DNA of 64,000 nucleotides from Ascaphus truei. Taxonomy: Eukaryota; Chordata; Amphibia; Anura; Ascaphidae. The position numbers and the translations under genes are program-made. Under the pieces are notes generated by a model. It had not been told where the DNA came from. It saw nothing but the letters and a program-made list of their open reading frames with translations, and searched no databases. Of this stretch, positions 30,992 through 43,192 are shown one piece after another. How positions within the stretch are numbered: position 1 is the stretch's first letter; every line of letters begins with the position of its first letter. Location: assembly GCA_036426205.1 (NCBI GenBank), contig CM071579.1, positions 12,616,071 through 12,680,070 on the forward strand, written 5' to 3'.

Positions 30992-31495
30992 TGTCACGGT
31001 TGTGCTCGCCACAAACCTGGGTCGGACCGCGTGGCTGAGGTGGGGTTGTATAAGCACCGACCTTAGACCGCGCAGGCTGATCTGGATTGCGCAGTTCGTA
31101 GTCGTACGTAGCAGGGTCGGGGTTGGAGAATGCAGATCACAGTGGACACGCCATGGTCATGACGGAGAGATCATGGTAACGTTATTCAAGCAGGAGTTCG
31201 GCAACAGGTAATCAGAAGTTCCCCGCCTCGGCTTAGGAGCGTGAGCGCGGGCATGGGTTCTGCGCGTGTGACGACCACGGCCCATAGTAGTGGTCTCAGG
31301 AAAGGATAGGCAGACCGGAGTGGGCACGCCGCCAGGCAGCACTGGTAAACCAGTGCTTCAGCGCAGGAGTCCAGAGCAGCCTGTGCAAGGAGAGAGAGAG
31401 CTACAGACCTCAGGACTCGTGATTGGCCTCTGCTAAGGGTAGGGCAGCAGGGAACAGGAACAGGAAGCAGGGGGATACACGGGAGGTACTCCGCT
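30992..31495 (-). repeat. 5' LTR, truncated
   Basis: Matches 26418-26935. The rest of the LTR is deleted and L2 sequence follows at 31496. The bases next to the LTR on the internal side (GTATGCTCGG on the - strand) do not contain the TGG expected of a tRNA primer-binding site. Confidence 0.85.
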
Positions 31496-32057
31496 ACTTT
31501 TCCCACACTGCACATTTCACATCATACCCTGCTTTCCCTCCCTCTCCTTATCATCCTTCAAAGTCCACACTGTCCTTCTCTTTTTTCCCCCTTTCTCTCT
31601 GTGTTGCTGTCATCTATCGCCCCCCTACACCAACTTCTCAATTTCTTGACAACTTTGCTGAAGGGCTTTGGCACTTCCTCTCTTCTGACACTCCTACTTT
31701 CATCGTGGGAGACTTTAACATACCCATCGACAATCCCAATGCCACTTCAGCTACCCATTGTCTATCCTTAACCTCCTCCTATGGTCTCTCCCAATAAACC
31801 ACCTCTCCTGCTCACTGCGATGGACACTCCCTTGACCAGGTTTTCTCCCACTTCTGCTCAGTCTCTAACTCCTCTAACATGCCCTTTCCTCTCTCTGCAC
31901 CCTCCACAACACCTACTTCCACATGCACATACAGAAACCTACAGCTCATCAGTCCCACCCCCCTGCATGTCTGCCATGAGGTACAGTACTGTGCTATGCT
32001 GCTGTTTTATTCTACCAAAGAATTTCTGGGACATAACACCCGAGCCATGCTCTAGAC
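31496..32057 (+). mobile_element. L2 LINE, middle part (endonuclease)
   Basis: Encodes AVIYRPPTPTSQFLDNF and FIVGDFNIPIDNP (31600-31745), the conserved GDFN motif of the LINE endonuclease, followed by LTSSYGLSQ. Continues from 26417. It is interrupted at 32058. Confidence 0.88.
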
Positions 32058-32829
32058 CAGCGGTGCGCAAACTGGGGGGCGCGCACCCTTGGGGGGGGGG
32101 GGGGCGCACGATTATTTAGGGGGGGCGCAGGCTGTGTGCGGGGAAACCTGGGGGCGGGAAGAGCTGTGCACGGCCGCCAGAAGCTCCGTGCTGCTGCTTC
32201 TATGCTCTGTCTTGCAGAGGGGGCAGGGCCTTGCTGCGGGGCCTTCCCTGCACACAGACAAGCCCTCCTCCTCCTGTCTGTTACCCGCCCGTTTTCAGCT
32301 GCACATGGGGGGAACTGAGCAGGCTTAGTTACTCCCTCCCCTCACCCACCAGGTGTGTGTGTGTTTGTGGGGGTTGTGTGTTTGTGTGTGTGTGGGGGTT
32401 GTGTGCGTGTGTGTGGGGGGGGGGGGGGGGTTGTGTGTGGGAACGTATTAGACCGTATTTTTTCTATTTCTTTCATTTCTGGCTGTGAAACTGCGCTCCC
32501 CTCATTCCAACGACATTTCTACAAAAGAGTTTTTGAACTGCTTTACATTATAAACTCACATTTTTGTACAAATGTGTGGTTAATTGGATCACTTTTTAGT
32601 TGGTATCACTTAACACTGGTTCTTCTATCCAGTATTTTTATTAGCACTCACATGAGGGAGCTTATTTCTGTTTATTTGACTTTACGTTGTCACCACTTGT
32701 TCTATAGTATTTAGTTCACATTATGTTGTCACTATTTTCATATCAAGTTCACGATTACATATGTAAATATATTCTAGGATTTTTTTGTTTGGTTGATGGA
32801 TAACTCAGTTAGGAGCACCTGTATACACC
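32058..32829. mobile_element. hAT-like insertion with GT/G-rich interior, right end undefined
   Basis: Begins CAGCGGTGCGCAAACTGGGG, a hAT-style terminus, within the L2 frame. The interior has G-runs (32089-32104, 32416-32430) and a (GT)n stretch (32352-32435). I did not find the inverted right end or the CTCTAGAC octamer again, so part of this span may be something else. Confidence 0.5.
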
Positions 32830-34876
32830 AAGATTGAGCCGATCAGACCTGACATCATGCCAGGCCCCACACGCATCACCTATCTCCCTTCGCACACCTA
32901 CATTCATCCTCAGTGGTTTTTCCCCGGGGACTGAGGATGAGGTCGCTGTGCTCTTATCGCCCCCTACAGCTTTCCCCATTGGCCCCTATATATTGGCTCC
33001 CTACAGCTTTCCCCTCACATCTCCTCCACTCCCTCTCTGGTGTACTAAGTACTACCCTAAGTCACCTTTTTAACCTATCTCATATCCCGGGCACATTCCA
33101 AGCTTCAATTAAACATGCACTTATCAAGATGACTATTCTTAAGAAAGCCTCTCTTAACCCAACCTTCCTCTTTATTTACCTCCTTATCTCTTCTCCACTT
33201 TGCCTCCAAGCTACTGGAGAGGCTTTTATACAACAGCTTCATTCACTTTCTCTTCTCCAACTCCCTGCTTGACTATGCAGTTTGGTTTTTCGTCCTCTAC
33301 ATTCCACCGAGACACTACTAACACTACTAACAAAAGTGGCCAACAACCTACAGTACTTACAGCTAAGTCTAAGGGTCACTTTTCCTTACTAATTCTCCTG
33401 GATCTTACTGCTGCCTTTGACACTGTTGATCACTGTTGATCACTCCCTTCTCCTGTAGACTCTCCACTCCACAGAGACTAATGGTGCAGCCCTTTCCTGG
33501 TTCACGTCTTAACTATCCAACCACTCTTTAAGTGTTTCCTTCTCTGGTGTCTTTTTTTCTTCCACTCCCTCTTTCTGTTAGGGTTCCACAAGGCTCTGTC
33601 CTTGGTCCTCTGCCCTTCTCACTCTACACCTCTTCTCCTGGTAAACTAATACAAGCTTTTGGCTTCATGTATTATCTCTATGCAGATGATATCCAAATTT
33701 ACCTCTCCTCCCCTGACCTCTCCCCGTTTCCCTTGTCATGTCACCAACTATCTGTCTGCAATCTCCTCCTGGATGTCCCACCATTATCTGAATCTTAACA
33801 TGTCCAAAACTTAACTAATACTCTTTCCCCCCTTCCACTGACAAATTTACACCCCAACTCTCCCTCACTGTAAATAATACCACAATCTCATCAACACCCC
33901 ACACCCGCTGCTCAAGTCATCTTTGACGCTGCCCTCTCCTTCATTCCTCATATTCACTCCCTCACTAAGTACTGCTGTTTCCACCTTTGAAATATTGCTA
34001 GAATACGCCTTTTTCGCACTCATGACACAACTAAAATCCTAATTCACTCTACTACAACCTACTCCTAGCTAGCATTTCCTATGTCTGCCTGTCCCAACTC
34101 CAATTCAACCAAAACGCTTCTGCCAGACTCATCTGCCTCACTCACTACTCCTCTTCTGCTGGACCACTATGCAAATCCCTACACTGGCTTCCCATATTTT
34201 TAGAATCAAATTTAAAACCCAAGTTCTGACTTACAAAGCTCTCAACAACGCTGCCCCCCTTACATCTCATTTGTCATCCCCAAATATATTCCTAAATGCC
34301 CCCTACGTTCTGCCCATGACATCCTCTTTTCCTCCTGACTTGTTACCACCTCTCATTCCCACCTACAAGACTTCTCCCGTGTTTCACCCTCTCTCTAAAA
34401 CTCACTACCATGCACCATCAGAGTCTCCCCCAGCTTTTAGCCATTTCAAAATTCGCCTTTTCAAGGAAACCCATGTGGCATATCTCTAACATTTACCCCC
34501 CTACCTCCAACCCTATTGGGTACAGCTGTGTGGCTGGTCCTAACTCCATGCTAACATTCCCTAACAACCACACCCCAAAACCTAGATGGGACCAACTTTG
34601 CCGCTAGACCATACTCTATCCTGAAAAATACTCCATCCCCTAATGAGCAGCCACTTTACCTTTTGTATCAACAGTGCCCTTATTCCCTCTAGAGTGTAAG
34701 CTCTCATGACTGGGGTCTTCATTACCTTCTGTATCTGTTTGTGCTCATTTTTCTCCTTATTTGGTATGCCATTCTGTTTACCTAATATATATAACTCTTT
34801 ACCCCCATTGTACTGCGTTGCGGAATATGTTGGGTGTTTACAAATAAACGATAATAATTCTAATAATAATAATAAT
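32830..34876 (+). mobile_element. L2 LINE, reverse transcriptase and 3' end
   Basis: The RT domain is visible: PGTFQASIKHALIKMTILKKASLNP, LLILLDLTAAFDTVDH (about 33390-33440), [16 protein letters not shown] (33580-33630) and [12 protein letters not shown] with the catalytic YADD (about 33670-33705). The 3' end has GAGTGTAAGCTCTCATGACTG and a TAATAA microsatellite tail (34850-34876). Frameshifts and stops make it inactive. Confidence 0.88.
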
Positions 34877-35746
34877 GCTCTGAAGCTAGGGAGTAGAAGA
34901 CTCGAGGGAAATTTGAGGAGTACATTCTTCACTGGTGAAGGAACAGCCTTCCAGCAGAGGCTGCATACCAAAAGCTTGGGATGGATAAAGGGAAACCCAT
35001 TTTAGGAAGAATGTTAGAAAGTTAAGAACAAAAGCATTATATCAAGTGGAAGACTATGGCTTCCGAGTAAGAAGGGAAGATGGGCAAACTGGGTAGGCCA
35101 AATGGTCAGTAACTGGCATCTTGCACCAACTATATCAGATTAGACATACAGGCCCGTAGCTCCAGATTGATCATGCTGAGAATATGTGTAGTTTTATAAG
35201 ATTACATCATTTTATTATCATCAATTTCTTAGGAAAAAAATGTCTTGGAACTTCTATATAAATTGTAACAAGTTTTGATTCTTTCCTTGAGTTTATTTTA
35301 GTGCTTATTAAATAAATGTAATTTATATTTCATTTTTGCTCTGAGATTAGTACTGTTTAATAGACCATATAATTTGGTTACTTTAAAATCCCAAAATGAG
35401 TTTTCATATTCCGTGGTTAATTATACACAAAACCTTATTACACGTTGCCAGTTAGCTAGAACTGTTCATTCTGATATATAAAATAGACCGAAACTACCCA
35501 TAGCACACTCTTTATCTTTAACACAGTAATTAAAGGTTTGGTTGACCTTCCAGCTAATAAATATATTTTACATTATGAAACAGATGTTGAGAAGAAGAAA
35601 ACGATGTTACATGATTGAGTGGTCTCATTTGAATTTATCTTAATTAGAATGTTATATTATTAGGGGAATTGGAGCTGTGTATCAGGTAATTGGATATAAA
35701 AATGACCCATGAGTGTTCACAACATAAGCATTGGTAGCAAAGATGG

Positions 35747-35750
<4 letters not shown>
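34877..35750. other. Intronic sequence, nothing recognised
   Basis: The phrase GTAAGAAGGGAAGATGGGCA followed by AACTGGGTAGGCCAAATGG (35065-35105) resembles LINE 3' debris. Otherwise AT-rich and featureless. Confidence 0.45.
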
Positions 35751-35801
<51 letters not shown>

Positions 35802-35842
35802 ACACACACACATACACACACACATACACACACACACACACA
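35751..35842. repeat. (CA)n microsatellite
   Basis: A nearly pure CA run with a few TACA interruptions. ORFs of alternating His/Thr or Cys/Val are artefacts. Confidence 0.97.
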
Positions 35843-36699
35843 GATAAACATTACCCACCGTCAGAGAAATACTTTTAGAAAAAGATACTGGCCTCATTTC
35901 ACCCACAGCATAGACCTTTATTGATTGGATACCCTATAGTGCACAGGATAATTCGGCTCCGATATTAGTTCAGGTTTCCTTTGTTATTCCAGACAATCCA
36001 GGTGAGTAAGTTTACCAATCTAATTTAAAACACTACTAATTACATTAACAGACACAAAGCTTGAATCAACAAACAAGAAGTTAAGAGAGCCGACGGATTA
36101 TAGATTGCTCTCAGTCAATACATTCAAGCTAATAGCTGCTGCGGTGCATTGATCTCTCGGCATGGAAAAAAAATAAAGCTTATTGCTTTTCTGTTGTCCT
36201 TTTCCCATGCTGTGGTCTGAAGTAAAAGGTTTGTCAATGTTATAATCTGTTTCATTTGCACCTCCTATCTATCCCAGCCTCAGCCTCAATAAAAGCGAAG
36301 TCTCATCAACATATAAACTGCATTTCAAACTAAATCTGCTCCGCACTTGAGTTACTTCCCAGTGAAAATGTATTTTCTTTGCTTTACTCTTTCATTCCCT
36401 GGAAATAACATTTTCGGGGTCCTGGGAAGGAGGCGGCGAGTGAGCCAATGAGTTCAAATTCGCCTTCGTTTCGCTCGCCACTTTGGAAACACTTTGGCAA
36501 TTTGCCAAGAAGGTTGGTAGAACGTCTTGGACATCGACATGTCGGAGCGAAAATTCAAAATTTTCGAACAACACTTTTGAATTTCGCCACAGAAGAATAT
36601 ACCCAGAGAGAGTAGTAAGGTACCTATTGACTTATGTTTTAGATATCTCAGTTGAGTTTTCAGGTATTTGTTGTATAGATGTGTTTTGGGAGGTATATG
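35843..36699. other. Intronic sequence, nothing recognised
   Basis: No gene or repeat family that I can support. Confidence 0.5.
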
Positions 36700-37075
36700 C
36701 ATGTCTCCCTCCCATTCCCTCCCTCCCTCTCTCTCCCCTCTCCCTCCCCACTCACTCCTCCCTCCCCCCTTTCTCTCTCTCCCCTCCCCCTCTTTTTCCC
36801 CTCCCTCTCTCTTTCCCCTTCTTTCTTACCCCCTCTTTCTTTCCCTCTCCATTTCTCTCCCCCTCTTTCTCTCTCTCCTCCATCGATCTCTCTCCCCTCC
36901 TCCCTTCCACTCACTAACTCCCCCCCATGCTCCATCTCTCTCGTTTCCTTCCCCCATCCCCTCTCTCCTCCCCCTTCCCTATCTCCCCCTCCCTTTCTCT
37001 CTCACCACTCCCCCCTCCACCCGCCTAACCCCCCTATTCCTAGCTCTACCTATCCCTATCCCCCCTCCTTTTGTT
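36700..37075. repeat. Polypyrimidine low-complexity tract
   Basis: About 370 bp of almost pure C/T on the + strand. It could form triplex H-DNA. The several ORFs (Ser/Pro/Leu on +, Glu/Arg/Gly on -) are composition artefacts. Confidence 0.95.
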
Positions 37076-37398
37076 CTCAAACTCGAGTTTGTTTATTTTT
37101 AATTTAGATTTTGGATTTTTACCAAATTATCAGGTAAAAAAGCTGGAAAATGCAAAGAAAAGTAGCCTAGTAAAACATACAACAAGGCTTACAACAAGTC
37201 ATTAAAAACAAGTATGCAACTAAAATATTATAACTGAAAAACTTGAATTCATTTGAAATGATGTGGCCAGACAAGGAACCGTTTTTAGTACCAAAAAACC
37301 CCAAAATTTGGAACCGAAAACAAAACACAAGTGAAAGCGCTCAACCTTAAAAAAAAGATAATATTTCATTTATTCCACATCATGCGGATTCCTTCTTT
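37076..37398. other. Intronic sequence, nothing recognised
   Basis: No feature that I can support. Confidence 0.5.
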
Positions 37399-37403
37399 GT
37401 AAA

Positions 37404-37864
37404 TGTGACAGGGTGAATAAAAGCCACCAGCTATATGCCTGGCAGACCTATGTCTAGTCTGCAGTGCAGCAGTGGCTAGGTTAACTTCAGCTGGGAACCT
37501 CAGGACAATTAGTTGGATCCCAGCTGCCTAATCAAGGTGTGTTAAAACCCCAGGCTGTAGACACATGGGGCTGGCTGTTGAGGAGAGAGGAGTAAGCTAC
37601 TGAAGAGATTACTGATACAAGGTCTGTTAGCAAAGTACATGGTTTATGAACTGTTTGTCTCCTGCATAGAAAAGGGTAGCTGCCTTATTTTTACACTGTC
37701 TGCTAAAGAGAAACTGTTTTGTTTTGTCTGCTGAAAAAAAAAACATTTTTCTTTTGTTTGCTGATGAAAAGCTATTTTTGTTTTGTGTGCTGTATATCTT
37801 TTAAGGCTAAATAAATAAGCCTTGTCAAGAAACCCGCGTGTGTAGTTGCATGTACCCTGCAACA
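37404..37864 (+). mobile_element. Solo LTR, 461 bp, perfect GTAAA duplication
   Basis: TGTGACAGGG...CCTGCAACA flanked by GTAAA at 37399-37403 and 37865-37869. AAATAAATAAG near 37808 is a likely polyadenylation signal on the + strand, which sets the orientation. T-rich imperfect repeats (TTTGTCTGCTGAAAA) lie at 37690-37790. Confidence 0.9.
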
Positions 37865-37869
37865 GTAAA

Positions 37870-39407
37870 AGTGTAAAGTTTTGCTATGTGCTTCTGCATC
37901 CGAGTTCTGATATTATATATTTTTGTCATACCGAGAAATTGACCATTGTCGCATTGTGTCAAATTTGGGTGACGCGCTGTTGGAACAAATACACTGCTGC
38001 CTTCCTGTTCCCTATCCACATAGAGGTGCCAGTATTAATCACATCTCAAGGGCTCAATTTTCCAAGCCTGTGCCTCTTCCGTCTCTTGTTACCCGTCTGT
38101 GCCAAATAATAACAATGCTTTTGTCGTTTAGTTGAACTGAAAGGAGATTTGTCAGGGAAGTATGAGAAAAGCTTGCATGATAATAGAGTCCGTGGTCCAT
38201 GGATATCATTACTGTTCAAAGGTAACTTGTTTCTCTAACAACACTTCTCTTTATGAAACGAGGCATGGGATGAGCTGTGGAGCAAAACTCAATCTACATT
38301 TACCGTAAGTGGGAGGAAAAAATCCATATTGTGACTGTTGAGTCTGTTGTATTTTGCAGACCAAAAGTCTACAAAACCTTTTTAGATGCAGCATCTGCAA
38401 CTGGCTTGTTTTGCTTCGAATGAACACAACCTCCGTCTATGTGATTTCTACGTCCTTTTAATGAATTATGTTGATCTGAGTCTGTCTTTTCTCTAACTTC
38501 TGTTTGTGTCAAATCAATGAATACAAAAAATAATAATAATGTTTAACGTGTACGGCGTACTTCAGAGAGATCTGATGAAGTACCTCTGATACAATTAGAT
38601 GCCAAGAAGAAAACACGATACACCCTTATGAAGCATAATTTCTGGATGGCGTGTTGCTAAAATGAGAATGTAACTTTTCACTGGTTTCCAGTGTATCTCA
38701 TATGGCTCACTATCGGCTGCAGAGGTATTGTCAGGCCTGCCGTGCTTATGAAATATGCAGAAGAATCTGATTGAAAGTAATTTAGGCAAATCTTGCATAA
38801 TATATTTGCATTTAAACATAGTCATTTTGGTCTTATCACTTGATATTTCTTTTGACAATCTGACCCTGTTGAGCATAACCCATATCTTTCAGCTTCAAAT
38901 GATTTCAAGCTGTTTCAGTCACTGGCACACTCATTTTAATGAGGTAACAAATATATATGATAATACAGATTTTTTCCTTATATAACGCAACACTGTTCAT
39001 AGCATTTCTTGTGCAGGCACAGTGAGTTTGGTGAATTTAAAATATTATTTTGACTTCGCTAAGCTAAAACCGGAAGAAAGCTGAATGTTGCGTGTTTGCC
39101 AGACTTGGTTTCAATCCAAATGTCAATTTCCGAATTAGATTGTGAGCTGTATGATGGGCACTTGTGCCTAAACGCGTTTTGTACAGAGCAATGTACACTG
39201 CAGCACGATCAAAAAAGTACTGTTAATTTCAGTGGTTTCCACATGAAATGTGACTATAAATATTGTTATTTTATCAAAATCAAAATAGTATGTGTTCCTT
39301 TTAAGGGTGAAAGTTCTTGAAAATGTATTAAAATGTAAATAACCATAAACATCATGTATTAGCTAAGTTTTTCACTCGGGTCAATTACCAATTAAAAATG
39401 AATTTTA
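37870..39407. other. Intronic sequence, nothing recognised
   Basis: 1.5 kb without a recognisable repeat or gene. Confidence 0.5.
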
Positions 39408-40080
39408 GACCTGCCCTAAGGGTGGGGCGAAAGAGCCACTTTGGTACATATGTGGTGGTCTTGTCCTAGAGTGTAAGCCCTGTCCGGGGACAAAATCCAC
39501 AAACTCTCGCAGAGAGTCTTGGGATTTTTCTTCCCTTGGGATGCATAGTGTTGATTCTTGACCAAGCCACTGGAGGATGTGGATGGGAACTCCAATAAAT
39601 TGACATCCCATATTATGACGGCGGCGAGTTGTTCCATTGCGGCCCTCTGGATGAGTGCGGACCAACCAATTCTTCCAGGTCAAACAGAGAATTTGGTACT
39701 ACCTCTAAATAACGAAATGAACAGCTATCCCCAGATATGTGCCCTAAATTCAAGAACATCTGGCAACCCTGGCTAATATACAACAGCCTCCAATCGGCGG
39801 GGCATCCCCTGGTTACACGGGACTCCATTTTGGTCTAGCGCTGCATCTGTGGATCCATCGAACTCCTCTTGCCGTCAAGTTACACTGTTTACATAGTGGC
39901 TTCCGGTGCCTGACCAAGGCTTCGAGAACTCAGCTTGTGCCTAGTGTACCTATTGTCTTTGAAATATTGATTCACCATGTCTGGGTTTAAGAATACCTGC
40001 TGTATACTCCCCACTCCCTCCCCTCCAATCTCTTTATTTTGTGCTCCCCCCTCCCCATTGTCAAAAAAACAATAACAAAC
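39408..40080 (+). mobile_element. L1-like LINE, 3' end fragment
   Basis: Broken frames resemble the C-terminus of an L1-type ORF2, with a 'Trp-Tyr-Ile-Cys' stretch (39440-39470) and TNQFFQVKQRIWYYL (39665-39710). It ends in a CT-rich 3' region and an A-rich tail (AAAAAAACAATAACAAAC, about 40063-40080). Clade assignment is tentative. Confidence 0.55.
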
Positions 40081-40228
40081 GGGGTATTTTTTTTTATTCT
40101 AGTTGACGCATTGTGACAATGATCGATTTTAAATTAACCTACTGTATATATCAAGCAGGTTTGTGACACGACACAATGCGGCGGGCATAATGTCACACCG
40201 CAAACTAGGCGTCAAGTCAAATTCTGAT

Positions 40229-40585
40229 GAGATGGACGATTTAAATTTTTGGGGCGGATTTGGAACTGCCTCGGATCGGCCGTTTACTTCGAAACACAAA
40301 TTTCCATGAATCAGTCTCAAGAATGGAGATTCGTCTTTTCCGTTTTTTTGTTATCACTGACAATCCACGTGGCGGATTCCGCAATATGTTGGCAGATTTT
40401 TAAGAATCCAATCCCATCCAACGGATGGCGGAACCCGTGGATTTTATCCAATGGCGGTTTTGGATCAATCCTCTCGGATTGAAACAGGAACAATCTGTAG
40501 ACAGATTTTACATCGCGGAATGGATTTTGAATGGAAAGCTCGGGAAATTGTTACAAACAGATTTTGACAGTTTTGCCCATCTCTA
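40229..40585. mobile_element. hAT-type MITE with perfect 8-bp TSD
   Basis: Starts GAGATGGACGATTTAAAT and ends GCCCATCTCTA, flanked by ATTCTGAT at 40221-40228 and 40586-40593. The interior shares GGCGGATTTGGAACTGCC and GAATCAGTCTCAAGAATGG with the 1101 and 19537 copies. Non-coding. Confidence 0.88.
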
Positions 40586-40601
40586 ATTCTGATCTTCTTA
40601 A

Positions 40602-41023
40602 AGTAGCAATTCATGCGCCCGTTAAAATTATTTTTTAACATAGGTTTGAAGCAGAGGGTCTCTAGAGCTCAACTTCATTAATTTCAGCTCAGGGGACTCC
40701 CTGCTTTCCACGATACAGACTTCCAAAGGGGGTGCTGGTATCTTGACAAAGTTTAAATCTTCCACGTCTTGCCACGTGGGCCAATAGGAAGCCGCACCTG
40801 ATGATGTCATGGCTTTCTATTGGTTGGCAGGGCGTGGGAGCTTTTATACTTCTCCATTACGTGAACCCTGCTAGCTAAGTGGAGCGGCTACAGGCACCTC
40901 CTATGGAAGTCTTTATCTCCGGAAGGAGAGGATCCCAAGAGCTGACATTAATGGTGTTCAGCTCCGGAACCCCCTACTTCAATCCTATGTTTAAAAATAA
41001 AATGGCCCGCTTGGATTGCCGCT
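40602..41023. mobile_element. piggyBac-like MITE with TTAA flanks
   Basis: 422 bp with termini AGTAGCAATTCATGCGCCC and GCCCGCTTGGATTGCCGCT as inverted repeats. It is flanked by TTAA at 40598-40601 and 41024-41027, the piggyBac target. Inverted symmetry continues inward through GTTTGAAGCAGAGGGTC and its partner near 40970. Related copies are at 43193-44608 and, diverged, 13459-13705. Confidence 0.82.
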
Positions 41024-41104
41024 TTAAACGGCACCATTTCTTGTAATGTTGGTGCCACTTTTTACCACTTCTCTTGATCCAAAATAAGATATTGAAAGAT
41101 CATG

Positions 41105-41645
41105 TCCATACATAGGACACCCTTTGTTTGAGTTTCCCTTCAACATGATGACTCTTGTGTCTTTTATGGTGAGATCCGTTTGGCAGAAGTGTTCTCCCAG
41201 TGGTGTATCCGTTTCTTTTCTTGTTGATAGGGAGGCAATGTATATTCATCCCTTTCCTCAAGATCTGTCTTGTTTCACCTACATGGTCTTTGCAGAAGAG
41301 GTAGTTCTATCAAAGATTGACATTTCGGTTCACAAATAGGGACCTTTCTCACCTGTCTAGGCTCCAAGTTGTTTGCTAGCACCCATGGCAGTTTACATTT
41401 GATAGCATGCGTGCTCCTGCTCTTTACTGTATATTGTTTCACCTATATAAAGTCCTGTGTTGGGGCATTTCATGATAAGATAGACAACAGATGAATTGCA
41501 GGAAAAGGAGTCCAGAACTTTGTACAGTAGGCTTGTGTTTGTGGTATTGATATCCTGTCTTTTATGCTGGCAGGTTAATGTGCCAAGGTCTACCAGAAGT
41601 AAGTGATTTATCCTAATTCTTACTGGAAAGACACACAAAGGGCAA
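41105..41645 (-). pseudogene. Penelope-like element remnant, GIY-YIG endonuclease region
   Basis: The - strand shows SSVVYLIMKCPNTGLYIGET (41440-41500) and then, in other frames, HVGETRQILRKGMNIH and TPLGEHFCQTDLTIKDTRV, the pattern of the C-terminal GIY-YIG domain of Penelope-like retroelements. The first YIGET is followed by unrelated residues and a second VGET appears later, so two broken copies may be joined. Several frameshifts are present and it is inactive. It lies next to the palindrome at 41985-42835, and PLEs are known to carry hammerhead motifs, which makes it relevant to the other findings. Confidence 0.75.
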
Positions 41646-41984
41646 TTAACTGGCTCTACGGCAGCTGGCAGAGCAGCAATGATAGTTTTGACCTAGTGAC
41701 TCATTTACAGAAATGTACAATTTAGCAATCCAGTGACTGCAAAACTTGTAGAAGCACAGATGTACTGTAGCCAGACTTGCTGTCCCCAGCACCATGCCCT
41801 AAAAAGCAAACAGCCAAGGTGCTAGGGACAGTGTCTGCCACGATTGTGCTACGGGGGGGTCTATGTTTCTGAATCGAACCCCCCTCAGCGTTAATCCATC
41901 CGGGACCGTGACCATCACGGTCGCCGGACTGTAAGAGAAACGGTAAGACTTGCTACATCTGTAGATAGGTGTATAAAATAAGTT
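41646..41984. other. Unassigned repeat-like sequence
   Basis: Contains a 7-G run and the inverted words GACCGTGACCATCACGGTC (41902-41920). No coding. Confidence 0.4.
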
Positions 41985-42835
41985 ACAATCACTCTGTAGG
42001 ATGCCAACTACACACAATGAATATCTATGCGCAGAACTCACAACAGGTACGGGGCAATAATAACCCAATTATATCCAGAAAGGCGAACAAAGTAAATAAT
42101 ACCTGTCCCCTGGTAAATCACTAGTGGAGGACTTGCTAAGAGAGCATATGCAAGGGGTTCATATCAAGGAATCCTGCGTTACTACACCCCTAATATTTCC
42201 TTCAGAGAACAAAAATACTGAACACAGGGGAGCAGTGGTATATTTAAAACCCAAATGAGAGGTTATAGGTGAATAATCACAATGGGGCCACCATTTTGGG
42301 GACATCCCTCCTTCTGACCCTTTCGCACACACAATAAATGGGGTACTTACCTCTCTCTCATTACCAACTACTTTATATAGTACAGGAAAAAACAAGGGTC
42401 ATTTTTTTTACAGTTATACAGTAGGTATCAGCTTCTTCATATAGCTCTGTGCCGAGTCCAGTGTAATCAGCTGCAGCACAATACAACCATTTGTAAAAAA
42501 TAACCCTTGTTGTTTTCTGTATTATAATACTAAAGGTAAATTCAAACCATTTATTTTAGGGGATTGAATCTAGCACTACTCCCTGTGTTCGGTATTTTGT
42601 TTTTCAAGGTAATATTAGGGGTTTAGTAGCACTGTATTTCTTGACATGCGCCCTGTGCATGCGCTCTCTTAGCAATTCCTCCACGCATGACTTACCAGTG
42701 GACAAGTATTATTTAGTTCATCCTTCTGGATAAAATTGGGTAATTATTGCACTAGACTTGTTGTGAGTTCTGTATAGTATATAGATATTGATTGTGTGTA
42801 GTTGTTGTTCTACAGCGAGATTGTAACTTGTTTTA
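41985..42835. repeat. About 850-bp palindrome (inverted repeat arms about 300 bp)
   Basis: The left arm (41985-42290) and right arm (about 42545-42835) are inverted and diverged copies. For example, AGTTACAATC pairs with GATTGTAACT, and CACCCCTAATATT pairs with AATATTAGGGGTTTAGTAG. It lies immediately upstream (on the - strand) of the PLE remnant. No hammerhead motif was found in it. Confidence 0.8.
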
Positions 42836-43192
42836 CACTCTTCTGTATTTCTAACGAGATCTAGCATTAGCAGCTACAATGTTATGTTTTTTTTCTTGTG
42901 TGCTTTTTTCCTAAAATATATTTTGGGGTCCTTTTTTCCGTGTGCACCGTGACATATTAACAATTATTTTTGAGTATAATCTTGTAGTGCTGTCTGACCT
43001 GCTGCACTTTAAATATTTTTAATCATCCTCATAAAAAGATTTGTCTCTTAAATGCTTCCCTACAGTACTTGAGGATTTTTAAATATTGAAGTCCGTGTTC
43101 AATCACATATAATCTTGCGCTACAAGGGTAATGCGAAGACAATCTCGAAGTGTCTGATTGTAGGAGCTGTATTTTAATCCTGTGTGATGATT
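42836..43192. other. Intronic sequence, nothing recognised
   Basis: AT-rich and featureless. Confidence 0.45.

Larger units (their letters stand above)
26418..31495 (-). mobile_element. Non-autonomous LTR retroelement (5.1 kb) in an L2 LINE
   Basis: Inserted in - orientation in an L2 LINE. Complete 3' LTR (26418-27522), polypurine tract (27523-27537), internal region (27538-30991), and a 5' LTR that is truncated (30992-31495 is its 3' part only). The LTRs are TG...CA (TGTAACGG ... CCGTGACA on the - strand). The internal region has no recognisable protease, reverse transcriptase, RNase H or integrase, so it must depend on another element. It carries a long Ser/Pro/Ala-rich reading frame instead. 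The 5' LTR truncation also removed a little L2 sequence and any right-hand target duplication. Confidence 0.85.

Noticed and set aside
36460..36490. GAGCGAAACGAAG on the - strand as another hammerhead-like copy
   Set aside because: The bases after GAAA are not self-complementary and no core or stem II is present.
36483..37107. Several 140-residue Ser/Pro/Leu ORFs
   Set aside because: They are translations of a C/T-only tract in every frame.
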